Part shown: positions 1 to 8,807 of the stretch, in pieces
Layout: every line of letters starts with the position of its first letter
How positions within the stretch are numbered: position 1 is the first letter of the stretch
From: Rhizodiscina lignyota
Taxonomy: Eukaryota; Ascomycota; Dothideomycetes; Aulographales; Rhizodiscinaceae
Reading direction: 5' to 3'
DNA length: 64,000 bases
Assembly (NCBI GenBank): GCA_010015805.1
Contig: ML978124.1
Coordinates: 1 to 64,000 of the forward strand
The notes under the pieces: generated by a model
The model's input: only the letters and a program-made list of their open reading frames with translations
Told to the model about the DNA's origin: nothing
Databases searched by the model: none
Program-made: the position numbers and the translations under genes

Positions 1-156
1 ACAGAATTCAACAGTCGACTAGCAGCCTTACAAACCGACTTGGATACACTCAAGGCAGAGGTCACAAAGCTGCAAACACAAGTGCTGGCACAAAGGGAGG
101 CAAAGGCTCAGGCACAGGCACAAGGAGGAAGGCAAGGCAGGGAGGCTAGAGAGTGA
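1..156 (+). CDS. 3' end of an unknown ORF with coiled-coil tail
   Basis: A frame open from the first base ends at the TGA at 154-156 and gives about 51 residues. The sequence has leucine heptads (LAALQTDLDTLKAEV) and then a Gln/Ala/Arg-rich tail, so the visible part is a coiled coil with a basic, low-complexity end. Such tails occur on transposases, retroelement gag-like proteins and ordinary fungal proteins, so I cannot name it. The gene continues to the left of the window. The codons look like real coding DNA, but no conserved domain is in view. Confidence 0.4.
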   Translation, partial: TEFNSRLAALQTDLDTLKAEVTKLQTQVLAQREAKAQAQAQGGRQGREARE

Positions 157-328
157 AGGAACAGATGGAACAGGCCTGAAGCACACTGTTTAAGGCCTGA
201 ATACTTGAAAGGAGCCAAAGCTTTCATAAAAAGTGTTTATTTTAAAGAGATTATAAGGCATATTGTATGATTAGTCAGGCAGGAACCCCCACGTGGGCCA
301 GAAATGGCCTAAAAGGGCGAATGAAAAT

Positions 329-347
329 CTCTCTCTCTCTCTCTCTC
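329..347. repeat. CT dinucleotide microsatellite
   Basis: About nine CT units in a row in the short gap between the ORF tail at the left edge and the 3' end of the zinc-ribbon gene. It is a simple repeat with no sign of function. Confidence 0.85.
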
Positions 348-411
348 CCGTCCATTCCACCCTTCTTTTCACGTGATTGTATATCGCCAATTCCAGCTCG
401 GTCTGAACGAT

Positions 412-951
412 TTATTCTGCAACTCTTGGACATGGGCTTTGATCTTGTTGCCCACTCGCTGCTTCGCCATCTTCCTCCTTGCTTTCAGCGGGCGCAGCGT
501 CTTTGAACACCGCAAAGCTCGACGGCATTTCCCCCAGGACAGGAAAATGAAAGCCGCACTTGGGACATTGCTCGTGCAACACGGCCTGCTCCTGCGCGAG
601 ATCGTACTTCTTGTCCTGCGTCTCGTTGCACACGGGGCACACGCGGAGCAGTCGGGTGCCGACGAGCTCGAAGTTGGTGATGATGTCCTCCATGATGGCG
701 CCGTTAGCGGCCCACGTTTTGCAAAACTTGTGGTAAGTGTCCTTGTGCCAGTCATACAGCGCACCGCGGCTCGTCCAGAAGCTGCATTCGTTGTACCAGC
801 TTCGGTCGTCCGGGTGCTCCCACCACGTCAGGTGGAGGAAGCCCGGGAGTTTCATCAGGTGCCGACGCGTGTCGGCGAAGAGGACTTTGAACTTCTCGTA
901 CGCGTCCGGGCTAGAGAAGCGCACACGTTGCATGCTGAGATAGATCGTCAT
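412..951 (-). CDS. ABM-like domain protein with C-terminal zinc ribbon
   Basis: 179 residues, single exon, ATG at 949-951. The first ~95 residues look like a dimeric alpha/beta-barrel domain of the antibiotic biosynthesis monooxygenase type: aromatic-rich strands, a WYNECSFWTSRGALYDWHK stretch typical of the ABM helix/strand core, and a following helix. Residues 105-132 hold a zinc ribbon, C105-x2-C108-x20-C129-x2-C132 (CPVCNE ... CPKCGF). The last 30 residues are acidic and disordered. ABM proteins bind small aromatics or heme and some are cofactor-free oxygenases; whether this one is catalytic is not visible. The ribbon may be structural or may bind a partner. No signal peptide, so probably cytosolic or nuclear. 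The domain call rests on pattern only; the ribbon is certain. Confidence 0.65.
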   Translation of the reverse strand: MTIYLSMQRVRFSSPDAYEKFKVLFADTRRHLMKLPGFLHLTWWEHPDDRSWYNECSFWTSRGALYDWHKDTYHKFCKTWAANGAIMEDIITNFELVGTRLLRVCPVCNETQDKKYDLAQEQAVLHEQCPKCGFHFPVLGEMPSSFAVFKDAAPAESKEEDGEAASGQQDQSPCPRVAE

Positions 952-1035
952 GCTGTATTTGCGAGGGAGGTTTGTGAGGGAAGCTTCAATCGAAATAACT
1001 ATCCTATGTTTCTGGAAGTGGTGCTGTGCGTGTGA

Positions 1036-2062
1036 GGAGAGCGACAGAAAGAAAGCGTTTAATACCTAAAGTACTTATGGGTTGGACGACGTATATGGCC
1101 AAACAACCCGAGCGACCAGAGGATCAGCCAAACTCACTAAGATAGCAGAAATGGGCTGGACGCGATATCAGTAAAGTCGATTCGATCGACATGATTGAGA
1201 AGCATGGTTTTGCGGACCACGCCGCTCACAACAGTCTCCGTGTCTTATACGCAGTAAGGAGTCCAATAAGCCACCAGTACAATCGTCTCTGAGTAAAGAG
1301 TTCTCTGTGACTCGCTATCTTTCGAAACTATAACGTAGATGGTCGATTCCCACGTGAGCGCGCGGGACGTAGTGGGATTAGTGTACAATATGCAGATTGC
1401 AGGGTATATTGCGCTAGTCGAATCAGGCGCAACGACTCATGGAACATAAGGGTAAGAATGTCAACGTCTCGTTTTGTTCAACTACGATCCATTACCTCGC
1501 TATCGACACCTTCACAGTGTCCAAGCCTCATATCCCTTTCCCATGAGCATTCACTCCCGCCCCATCACAGCTTCACTACTAAAAAGTCGCTCAAATCTCT
1601 CTGTGGGGTCATTAAAAACTCATCCGAACTGATTGGCACCATGCTGAAGCTTCGGCTGGTCACCGTCGTCGATTAGCAAGATGAGACGTGATCAGATTAC
1701 CATTTGCTATCGATCCGAATGAAATACACAGGCTAAAATTTATGCAGCGATGTTGTCATAAGAGAAGCTGAGTTCGGTAGCATCTAAGAGACATACATGA
1801 AAATCGATTCGCACTGGAACGAGTACGCGCTGTGTCCGCTCAACTACAAGCAATCCTATGAACAATCACTCCAACGCCGGAACCTTCTTAGCATGAGCGT
1901 ACCGCTCAGCGCTAGCCACACAAACGGCAGACTGCTATTCTGCTTTGGACAAACATCATCCCTTCACATTAATGTCATTCCTTCCAGTCCCAATTCGCCG
2001 ATCTGGAGCTTCCGCAACGCAACTTGCCCATTCTCGAGTTCTTGACACATCTGCACAACAAT
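1036..2062. other. gene-free stretch
   Basis: About 1 kb between the start of the zinc-ribbon gene and the 3' end of the PEBP gene. Only short open frames with no recognisable content are present (the longest about 80 codons). It probably holds the promoter of the zinc-ribbon gene. I see no RNA gene or repeat. Confidence 0.5.
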
Positions 2063-2658
2063 CTAATTGCTGAAGAAATATGTGGCTGCGGCCACTGGCC
2101 CAAGCTTCGCCTGCTTCTCGAAATTCGAAAGATCCCATCTCATGCGATCCTTGATACCGTATCCACACGCTTTCGTAAACTGTCCTACATCACAGTCCTC
2201 CGGCTGTTGATAGAGAAGGAAGAGATATCGATGCGGACTGCTGATTGGTGGAGGACGTGGGGGCGCCCAGAAAGCGATCACAGGATCGGAGGAGGTCAGA
2301 ACACCACTTGATGCCTCAACCTCGAGGCCAGTCTGTAGCCAGTGTAGGGCGGGACTTAAAGGCGCAAAAGAAGGAAAGGGTGCATCGATGTCAAGACTGA
2401 TGACAATGAACTTCTGTCCCGAGAGCGCATTCCAGGTAAGTGTTGGGAGCCCATGAGCTTCTAACAAAGATCAGGTTAGCGAAAGAAGCGCACATTATGG
2501 TTTGCATCGTCGCGCAACGGATCCGTAACTAACTCACCTCCTTTGGGAATCTTCTCACCGGGTTTCACCTCGCGGGTCCCGAACTTCAAACCAATGACTT
2601 TCGAATCATCATTCTCAATTAGTGACAGCACCGCTTTGATGATCGGATTATCTCCCAT
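2063..2658 (-). CDS. PEBP-family (phosphatidylethanolamine-binding) protein
   Basis: Two exons, 2538-2658 and 2063-2460, split by a 77-base intron (2461-2537; GTGAGT donor, CTAAC branch, TTAG acceptor). The product is about 172 residues, usual for the family. PEBP signatures are visible: the first motif as DIDAPFPSFAP (family DPDxP), the strand ALHWLQTGLEVE, and the ligand-site motif PPPISSPHRYLFLLYQQP (family PxxxGxHRY). The last third has the helix expected at the C-terminus. Fungal PEBPs such as yeast Tfs1 bind phospholipid head groups or inhibit proteases and signalling enzymes; the ligand here is unknown. No signal peptide. It is divergent to the MFS exporter gene and shares a 680-base promoter with it, so co-regulation is possible. 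The Gly normally before His in GxHR is Pro here. Confidence 0.85.
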
Positions 2659-3337
2659 GGTGAAGAAAGTAAAGCTCCGCAGTAATTTCGAATGCGGACT
2701 CCTTTCTGTATCTAAGATAAAGGGAGGAGTGATTTGTCAATGTCAGTCGTGTAAGAATATAGCCTGAAAAGGGATCGGCAGATGTTAAAAACCTTCTACG
2801 GAGTATGGGAGTAGGAATAAAAGAATTATAATCGCCACCGGTGATGGCTCTATTGCGACTACTGTGGTGATCCATCCATAATGGCTTTGGATGCCCGGTC
2901 CCGGGCCGGTTCCGGAAATGGGGCCGGAGTCGCTCCCAGCCTGGACTGTTTGTTGATCGAGCGATGCAACGAATAACGCGCGAAAACTTCTCAACGCCTG
3001 TATTTCACAGTCATTCGGCGTGCTCAGTCATTTAGCCCTCAATTCCTTCTAATTCCGATCCCTGAAAGCGGAAATACCCTACTTAAACGCCTTCGTACAC
3101 GCCTTGTTGTGAACATGGCATCTTTCTCTGCTTCAATTATCAAGACAGGCAACAGCAGAGAACTGTTTTTGGTAGCTAAACGGCGATAAACCGTCTCTGT
3201 TTTCTACTTTAATAGGTATTGCAATTCCCCAGTTATCAATATTTCGTGAATGGGCTGATGGTTTTGACACAGACACACGTTTCTCAGTAGACCCTGTCTA
3301 CTCATCGCCACGAACAGTTACCGTTCTCTCTTGTGAC
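2659..3337. promoter_or_regulatory. divergent promoter of PEBP and MFS genes, CGG/CCG-rich box
   Basis: This 680-base interval separates two genes read outward. A GC-rich box at about 2894-2927 contains several CGG/CCG triplets close together, the half-site type bound by Zn(2)Cys(6) factors. A CTACGGAGTA motif lies near 2795. Binding is inference; only the spacing and triplets are seen. Confidence 0.4.
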
Positions 3338-5079
3338 ATGAACAGCGAAGAGAAAATAAGTGTCCTTCCCGATAGCGATGATGCCAAAGACACCAAAAAT
3401 ATCTCTGGGCCAGATGCTTCCGATCCACCAGCGTCAGAGCCAACGAAGAATTACATCGAAGCTCAAAATGCCGACTTGACGCTATCAAGGACCAAAAGCG
3501 AGAAGCCGTACACAGCCTTTTCCCCCGCTGCCAAATGGTTTATCGTAGTCATGACTGCCATGGCATCATTCTTCTCACCTCTATCCGGGCAGATTTACTT
3601 CCCTGTCCTGCCAATCCTGACAAAGTCCTATCATCTATCTGAGAGTCTCATCAATGTCTCTGTTACAACGTATATGATTTTCCAAGGTCTCGCACCGAGC
3701 TTCATGGGCACATTCTCCGATGCCAGTGGCCGAAGATTGGGATATATTCTTGCCTTCACCATCTACACAGGTGCGAATATTGGTCTTGCGCTACAGGATA
3801 ACTATGCGGCCTTACTCATACTGCGGTGCCTGCAGAGCGCGGGCAGTAGTGGCACAATTTCATTCGGTTACGGTGTTATTGCTGATATCGCCACTACCGG
3901 AGAGCGAGGGAAGTACTTTGGTCCGATGGCAGCAGGTGTCTTGACAGCGCCAGCCCTCGGACCAACCATTGGTGGTCTCTTGACGCAGTTCCTTGGATGG
4001 AGATCGGTCTTCTGGTTCCTGACAATTATCAGCGGGGGCTATCTTGTGCTGTATATCATCCTCATGCCGGAAACGCATCGCGGGATTGTAGACGACGGAA
4101 GCATTGTGCCGGATCAATGGTGGCGCCAGTCACTAGTGCAATATCTAGCCGCTCGACGTCGGCTGAAGAGAATGAATGTCGACGAAAAGGACGATTATGA
4201 GCGTTCGCAGCAAGCTCTTATAGAACGGCGGCAGGCTACGAAGATCCGTTTCCCAAATCCACTTGGATCCTTTGTCATCCTTACGAACCCGGACGCATTC
4301 TGTCTCATCATGTACTCGGGAATAATGATGTTCTGTAACTTAGTTCTGATGACAAGTACGGCAACCGTGTTTCCTGGTTTGTACGGCCTCGACGAGCTGC
4401 AAGTGGGACTGTGTTTCCTGTAAGTTGGACTTGTCTTCTCGCCAATTCAATGCATCGGTACTGACTGAGACATTAAAGACCGCTCGGCATTGCTGCCACA
4501 GTCGGCTCCTTCTGCAATGGACGTCTTCTCGACTGGAATTACCGCCGCACTGCACTCAGACTAGGACTCACAGTGGACAAGAAACGTGGCGACGATCTTC
4601 GCAATTTCCCCATTGAGCGGGCTCGCCTCCAGAACGTTTTCTTCTTCCAAATATTGCAGATGGCCGCTTATCTGCCTTACGGCTGGGCCCTCCAGAAGCA
4701 TGCTTCCCTCGCGGTGCCACTCGTCTTGCAAGGTATTTTGGGCCTCTGTTTGGTGATCACATCGAATTCGATAAGCACACTACTTTCCGATATTTACCCC
4801 AGGAATGTCTCAACTGCGTCAGCAGCGTCGAACCTCATCCGCTGCAGCTTGGGTGCCATTGGAGCGGCTGTCGTAAATGATATGTTAACCGCCATGGGAT
4901 TAGGTTGGGGTTTCACCTTCATCGGCTTGCTCATGGCGGCAGCGATTGGCTTCTTGTGGGTCGAAGTGGTATGGGGAATGGGATGGCGGCAGAAGCGTTG
5001 GCAGAAACTGGAAGCGAAGCAACAAGCCGAGAAAGAGAAAAAGGCCCAGGACGAAGCCACTAAGGAGCCTGCGGCATGA
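3338..5079 (+). CDS. MFS multidrug exporter, DHA1/Qdr-like
   Basis: Two exons, 3338-4419 and 4479-5079, with a 59-base intron (GTAAGT...TTAAAG). The product is 560 residues with a hydrophilic N-terminal tail of about 65 residues, then 12 predicted membrane segments in two halves. Family marks are visible: SDASGRRLGY between TM2 and TM3 (the MFS loop motif), GPTIGGLLTQFLGWRSVFW in TM5-6 (the antiporter motif), and after the splice NGRLLDWNYRR, typical of fungal Qdr-type proton antiporters. The cytoplasmic loop between TM6 and TM7 (around PDQWWRQSLVQYLAARRRL) is of usual length and the C-terminal tail is Lys/Glu-rich. Likely role: drug or metabolite efflux at the plasma membrane. Substrate unknown. 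It is divergent from the PEBP gene. Confidence 0.9.
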
Positions 5080-5336
5080 ATCTTTTAGAATGACTGCGTT
5101 TTTCTGTTTTGGGCTTGCATATTGACGTCTTCAACGTGAGCAATATCAAAGTCGAGGTGGGATTTGCTAGGAAAAGAGAGATGGCGGAGGACTCGCTTTT
5201 GTCGGCCGATTTGTGTGGGCGTACGTTTGGGCATCCAAGGCACCGAGATACCAAACTGTCGACAGTGAATTTACTCGTAAAATAGATGGAGTGGGTACTG
5301 TCCATGAGTGTAGAGACTGGGATTCTCTAGTAGATT

Positions 5337-5669
5337 TCACAGAGACAGAACAAACGAGAGGACTTTAAAGGATGCTAGAGTGTGTATGATACACTCACTA
5401 TCCCAATCAGTCCTCTGCTTCAACGGAATGCGATGTCTTCCTATTGCTCGCGCCCTCTTGTACACCGCTCCCACCTTCTGAATCTTAGCCATATTTTCCT
5501 TTTGCGCTCTTCTTTGCACTGCTTCGACTCCTCGCAGCTTAATTACCTCCTCTCCAGCGCTCTTCTTTGCTCCGATTCTACTCCTTGGCGATTCGCGGCC
5601 CTCTACTGTGAGATATGCTTGTTCCATGAGTGAGGCCCTCATCTCTTCCCATTTCTTCTTGATGGCCAC
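5337..5669 (-). CDS. short Lys/Arg-rich open frame, doubtful
   Basis: Up to 110 codons open with no ATG at the very start (first ATG near 5642). The residues are basic and helical (IKKKWEEMRASLMEQ). It lies in the same frame as the HET gene just upstream and begins about 40 bases after that gene's stop, so it may be an old 3' extension or a separate exon of that gene rather than a gene of its own. No domain recognised. Confidence 0.2.
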   Translation of the reverse strand: MAIKKKWEEMRASLMEQAYLTVEGRESPRSRIGAKKSAGEEVIKLRGVEAVQRRAQKENMAKIQKVGAVYKRARAIGRHRIPLKQRTDWDSECIIHTLASFKVLSFVLSL

Positions 5670-5708
5670 AGCAAGGTCGCGTGCGGATGGTTCACGGTCT
5701 TAAAGAGC

Positions 5709-7586
5709 TTAGGCCTCATTCCTCTCTGCGTGCAGCACCTCCAACCATTTCCTAGGGAATATCTTGATCACGAACAGTAGCTCAATCGGGCCTAGATATT
5801 GGCCTCGGCTAATCTCACGCACTTGGCCGCACAGCACAGAAACCCAGTGATTTGGCAGAAGAAAGGAGCCGGCCGTATGTTTTGCGCCGGTATCAGTGGA
5901 CAACTGACCTTTCTCTGTTGCGCGAAAACAACCTGACAAGGACGGTTGGGACATCCAGCGCCTTTCGTGGATTTGTTTCTGGACCCAGAGATCAATCGAG
6001 AGGACTTCCTTTCCCGATTCCGAAAATGTTACACGACCACAGGTTTCCTGGCCCCATCGTACAGTCCAGCCAATCACTTGGCGCTCGTCAGAGGTCCTGT
6101 CAGTCACATATATAGTGTTGACATCCTCAACTCTGATCGAATCAGTCCGGCTAACGTCGTATTTACACGATAGGGATAAGCTAGTAAGCGCAGTTGGGAA
6201 ACGAATGTCTGGAGCAGGTTCTCCAAGCAGGATGGTGCGAGCAGTTGGGGGAAGGTCATCCAGGATGATGAATTGGTCAACATGGATTCGTTTCAGTTCT
6301 GCACCTCGGACGTACAAAAGAATCCCCAGGTAGTTCTGTGGGCGGCGGCCTCTCATTGCGGACTTCGACTTCAACTCCGACGACTCTGTTTCCATGTGGC
6401 AGTTCAAGGCCATTACACAAAGATTCTTGAAGTTCACGCTGACTCTGAAGCAGTAGGCTTTAACCTGTAGGCCTCTGTTCGTGACTGTAAACGGCTTGTC
6501 CATTGCCATCAGGAAATGATTTCTGAACTGAGAAGGTCGAACCATTGCTGACATTTTGAAGTCCCTGGGAGATTTCGCCAATGGCACATGGCTATAGGAG
6601 GGCGTTAATTCAAAATCTCGCCGCCAAGCAAGAATGGACATGTCGTTTGATATTTTCATGATTTCTTCTTGTAGACGATGGAATGCTTGCGTGCCTTCGC
6701 CATAGAGCATTGGCATATTAACAGCGAAAATACCCATAAGGCAGTAGGCCATATCCTCGGAGCGTGAAGTTTCACGTTGTGATGCCCATGACATCCGTTG
6801 CGCGATGCTTCGCTCATGTATGTGGCGAGAGTCTGAAAGAGCATCGCTATCGATTCCGGTAATCCGCTGCAGGATAGCCGTAAGGGTGTATTTAGTACCA
6901 ATCTTCTTCCAGCCTCCAGTGAAAAAGACCACGTGCTTTGGTGCAATCAACTCTTGCAGGGTCCACCCTCTCGTGAACCAGCGAGACTTTGCAAATTCTG
7001 AATTTTCGATTGCAAACGAGTCGACATTGATTTGGGTATGAGAGTCAAAATCTTCATTCGAATCGATGCCGTCATCCAAGTCAATATCGTCATCTGAGTT
7101 GATATCGTCATCTGAGTTGATATCGTCATCTGAGTAGACACCATCATCAGGGTCGACATTGTCTTCAGAGTCGACATCGACATCCATATCGGCATTCAAA
7201 TTGGAGACCGAATCAGAAAAGGAGGCCGACTCGAATAAGGGGTCGACATTGACGACGTCGGAAAGATACGCATAGCATACCTCTGATCTCTGGTACCATC
7301 TGAACATCGAGTTGAGCGCTTCTTGGAGTTCTGCGCTACTGCTTTTATCTATGCAGCAGGTATCGATCCAGCAATACTCTAAGCCATCGTCGCGAGCCTG
7401 ATCACACACAAATTTCACCTTGATGAATGAAGCCTTCAAAGCTGCTTGCTGAGGTCCCATGGCCATATCCTGAAATAGAATTTCATCTTCAGGTGCGCCC
7501 CACGTGTGCGATAGAATCGCATACGGTGGAGGATCATCAGACGAGACGTTTTCAAGCTTGAGCGAGGCTGTATGCAAAAGGCGCAT
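5709..7586 (-). CDS. HET-domain protein (heterokaryon incompatibility family)
   Basis: 625 residues, single exon, ATG at 7584-7586. All HET-domain blocks are visible in order: YAILSHTWG at residues 22-30, YCWIDTCCIDKSSSAELQEAL, then WFTRGWTLQELIAPKHV, then the DMAYCLMGIFAVNMPMLYGEG block. HET proteins trigger cell death after fusion of unlike hyphae and act in the cytosol. Between the second and third blocks (residues about 135-185) sits an Asp/Ser-rich insert built on an 18-base repeat, not part of the usual domain. The ~300 residues after the domain are a beta-rich tail without NACHT or WD repeats. It points away from the gene at 8808, with 1.2 kb between them. The family call is safe; the partner and specificity cannot be read. 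Confidence 0.92.
   Translation of the reverse strand: MRLLHTASLKLENVSSDDPPPYAILSHTWGAPEDEILFQDMAMGPQQAALKASFIKVKFVCDQARDDGLEYCWIDTCCIDKSSSAELQEALNSMFRWYQRSEVCYAYLSDVVNVDPLFESASFSDSVSNLNADMDVDVDSEDNVDPDDGVYSDDDINSDDDINSDDDIDLDDGIDSNEDFDSHTQINVDSFAIENSEFAKSRWFTRGWTLQELIAPKHVVFFTGGWKKIGTKYTLTAILQRITGIDSDALSDSRHIHERSIAQRMSWASQRETSRSEDMAYCLMGIFAVNMPMLYGEGTQAFHRLQEEIMKISNDMSILAWRRDFELTPSYSHVPLAKSPRDFKMSAMVRPSQFRNHFLMAMDKPFTVTNRGLQVKAYCFRVSVNFKNLCVMALNCHMETESSELKSKSAMRGRRPQNYLGILLYVRGAELKRIHVDQFIILDDLPPTARTILLGEPAPDIRFPTALTSLSLSCKYDVSRTDSIRVEDVNTIYVTDRTSDERQVIGWTVRWGQETCGRVTFSESGKEVLSIDLWVQKQIHERRWMSQPSLSGCFRATEKGQLSTDTGAKHTAGSFLLPNHWVSVLCGQVREISRGQYLGPIELLFVIKIFPRKWLEVLHAERNEA
7084..7137. repeat. 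18-base in-frame minisatellite inside the HET gene
   Basis: Three copies of the unit ATATCGTCATCTGAGTTG lie head to tail; the third differs by one base. On the coding strand each unit encodes six residues of the (N)SDDDI type, and looser versions continue on both sides to about 7040-7190. Being a multiple of three, copy changes keep the frame. Confidence 0.9.
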
Positions 7587-8807
7587 TGCGAGCCGGTGCG
7601 AGGAGAATGATCAGAGTGATTTAGCGTTCTCGACGACGGAATTAAATCTGCGAAAAGGGAGAAATTCTGCAAGAGAAGAAATTCTCCGTGAGAAAGGACC
7701 GAAAAGTCTTACTTGAAGAGTCTCTTGTGTCCCTGTGAGACGCGTCACGCAGATGCGGCCGCCAATACAGCAGCTATGTTGGCGAAGTGTCATCGCGCCT
7801 AATTAGGACTCAGCTGTAGGCTCCTCACCACGCAACGGGGAGGGTATATGCGCTGAGCAGGCATTGTTTACGGAGTACGGATAGTAGTCGTACCGAAATG
7901 GAGAGGCATTTTCCCTGCGCGGACCACGCGATGTCGAGGATTCGGCATCGGATTTTCATTTTTTCCAGCCTTTCGAGGGTCGGAAAAATGGAAAAAGCAT
8001 TATCCGATACCGAATCCCCATCAATATCACGTGCTCCGGCGGCAGGTCACATTTCGATTTTCACGTGATTTCGCAACTGTCACCCCTGCTGAAGAATTGT
8101 TCTTGTATGGGCAGGGGAGAAAGAGCTCTTTCGATGCGCTACATCTCTACCTTGTCATTCGATCGTAGGGCCGCGGATGAAGTGGGAGTTGAAAAACTCT
8201 ACGGATTATTTACCAGCCTCTCATATTTCCTACGCAACACTTCCCCCTGCTCTACTTTTTCATAATCTCATAATGTCATAATCCCACCAATGCCAGGGCG
8301 CCCAAGATCCAAAAGATCGACAGCAGCGCTCGTCCCGTCACAAGACGCTTGCCGTGCCGCTCTCGAGATGGAGGCGGTGTCGTCTACTGGTCCAGACTTG
8401 CGGTGAGATGACGCGCCACCGTCTACGGAGCACAACCCGCCTGTCAGAATACGATAATGCGGGGATGGGAATTCCGCGAATCCCATCATTGGTCATGACG
8501 AACATGTAGATTTCGCCCATTTTCCATCACGCGCTGCAAATCTCGCTTGAGGTGCTCTGCTGCCTTACTTTGCATGCGGAGATGTAGACTGACGTATTGA
8601 GGGGGGAAGACGTAGGCAGCAACTGACGTATCGACGAGCTCGAAGGAGGGTAAGGGCATAAAACGGGGACTTTTAATAAATGTGCAGTGCGTAGTCGGTT
8701 CCAAATTTTCATTCGAATTTTCATCAAATCCAAATCGTCACGATTCAATAATTCACCTTTTTGTAAATTCCACGATCAATAAAAACTTTACCTCCGACTC
8801 TCAAATC
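7587..8807. other. divergent intergenic region, HET gene and disordered-protein gene
   Basis: About 1.2 kb with no convincing gene. It holds a TACGGAGTA motif near 7869, the inverted repeat at 7925-8033 and a second CACGTGAT at 8062. A 38-codon frame starting near 8291 begins with an AT-hook-like PGRPR but is too short to call. The last part should contain the promoter of the gene at 8808. Confidence 0.5.
7925..8033. repeat. long imperfect inverted repeat (hairpin)
   Basis: Left arm 7925-7967 and right arm 7989-8033 pair over about 43 bases around a 21-base loop. The best-matching core is GGATTCGGCATCGGAT against ATCCGATACCGAATCC, with a second block TTTTTCCA/TGGAAAAA, and both outer ends carry CACG(C/T)GAT in mirror orientation. 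It is too short and has no clear target-site duplication, so it could be a MITE remnant, a folded RNA or a palindromic regulatory site. Confidence 0.7.

Noticed and set aside
267-300. Possible terminal inverted repeat of a Fot1-like transposon (AGTCAGGCAGGAACCCCCAC)
   Set aside because: It resembles the start of such repeats, but no partner end or transposase lies in the expected orientation.
1458-1676. 72-codon open frame
   Set aside because: Low-complexity Ser/Leu content, no domain, no intron signals or promoter context.
8291-8407. 38-codon frame starting with an AT-hook-like PGRPR
   Set aside because: Too short, and no continuing exon could be found.
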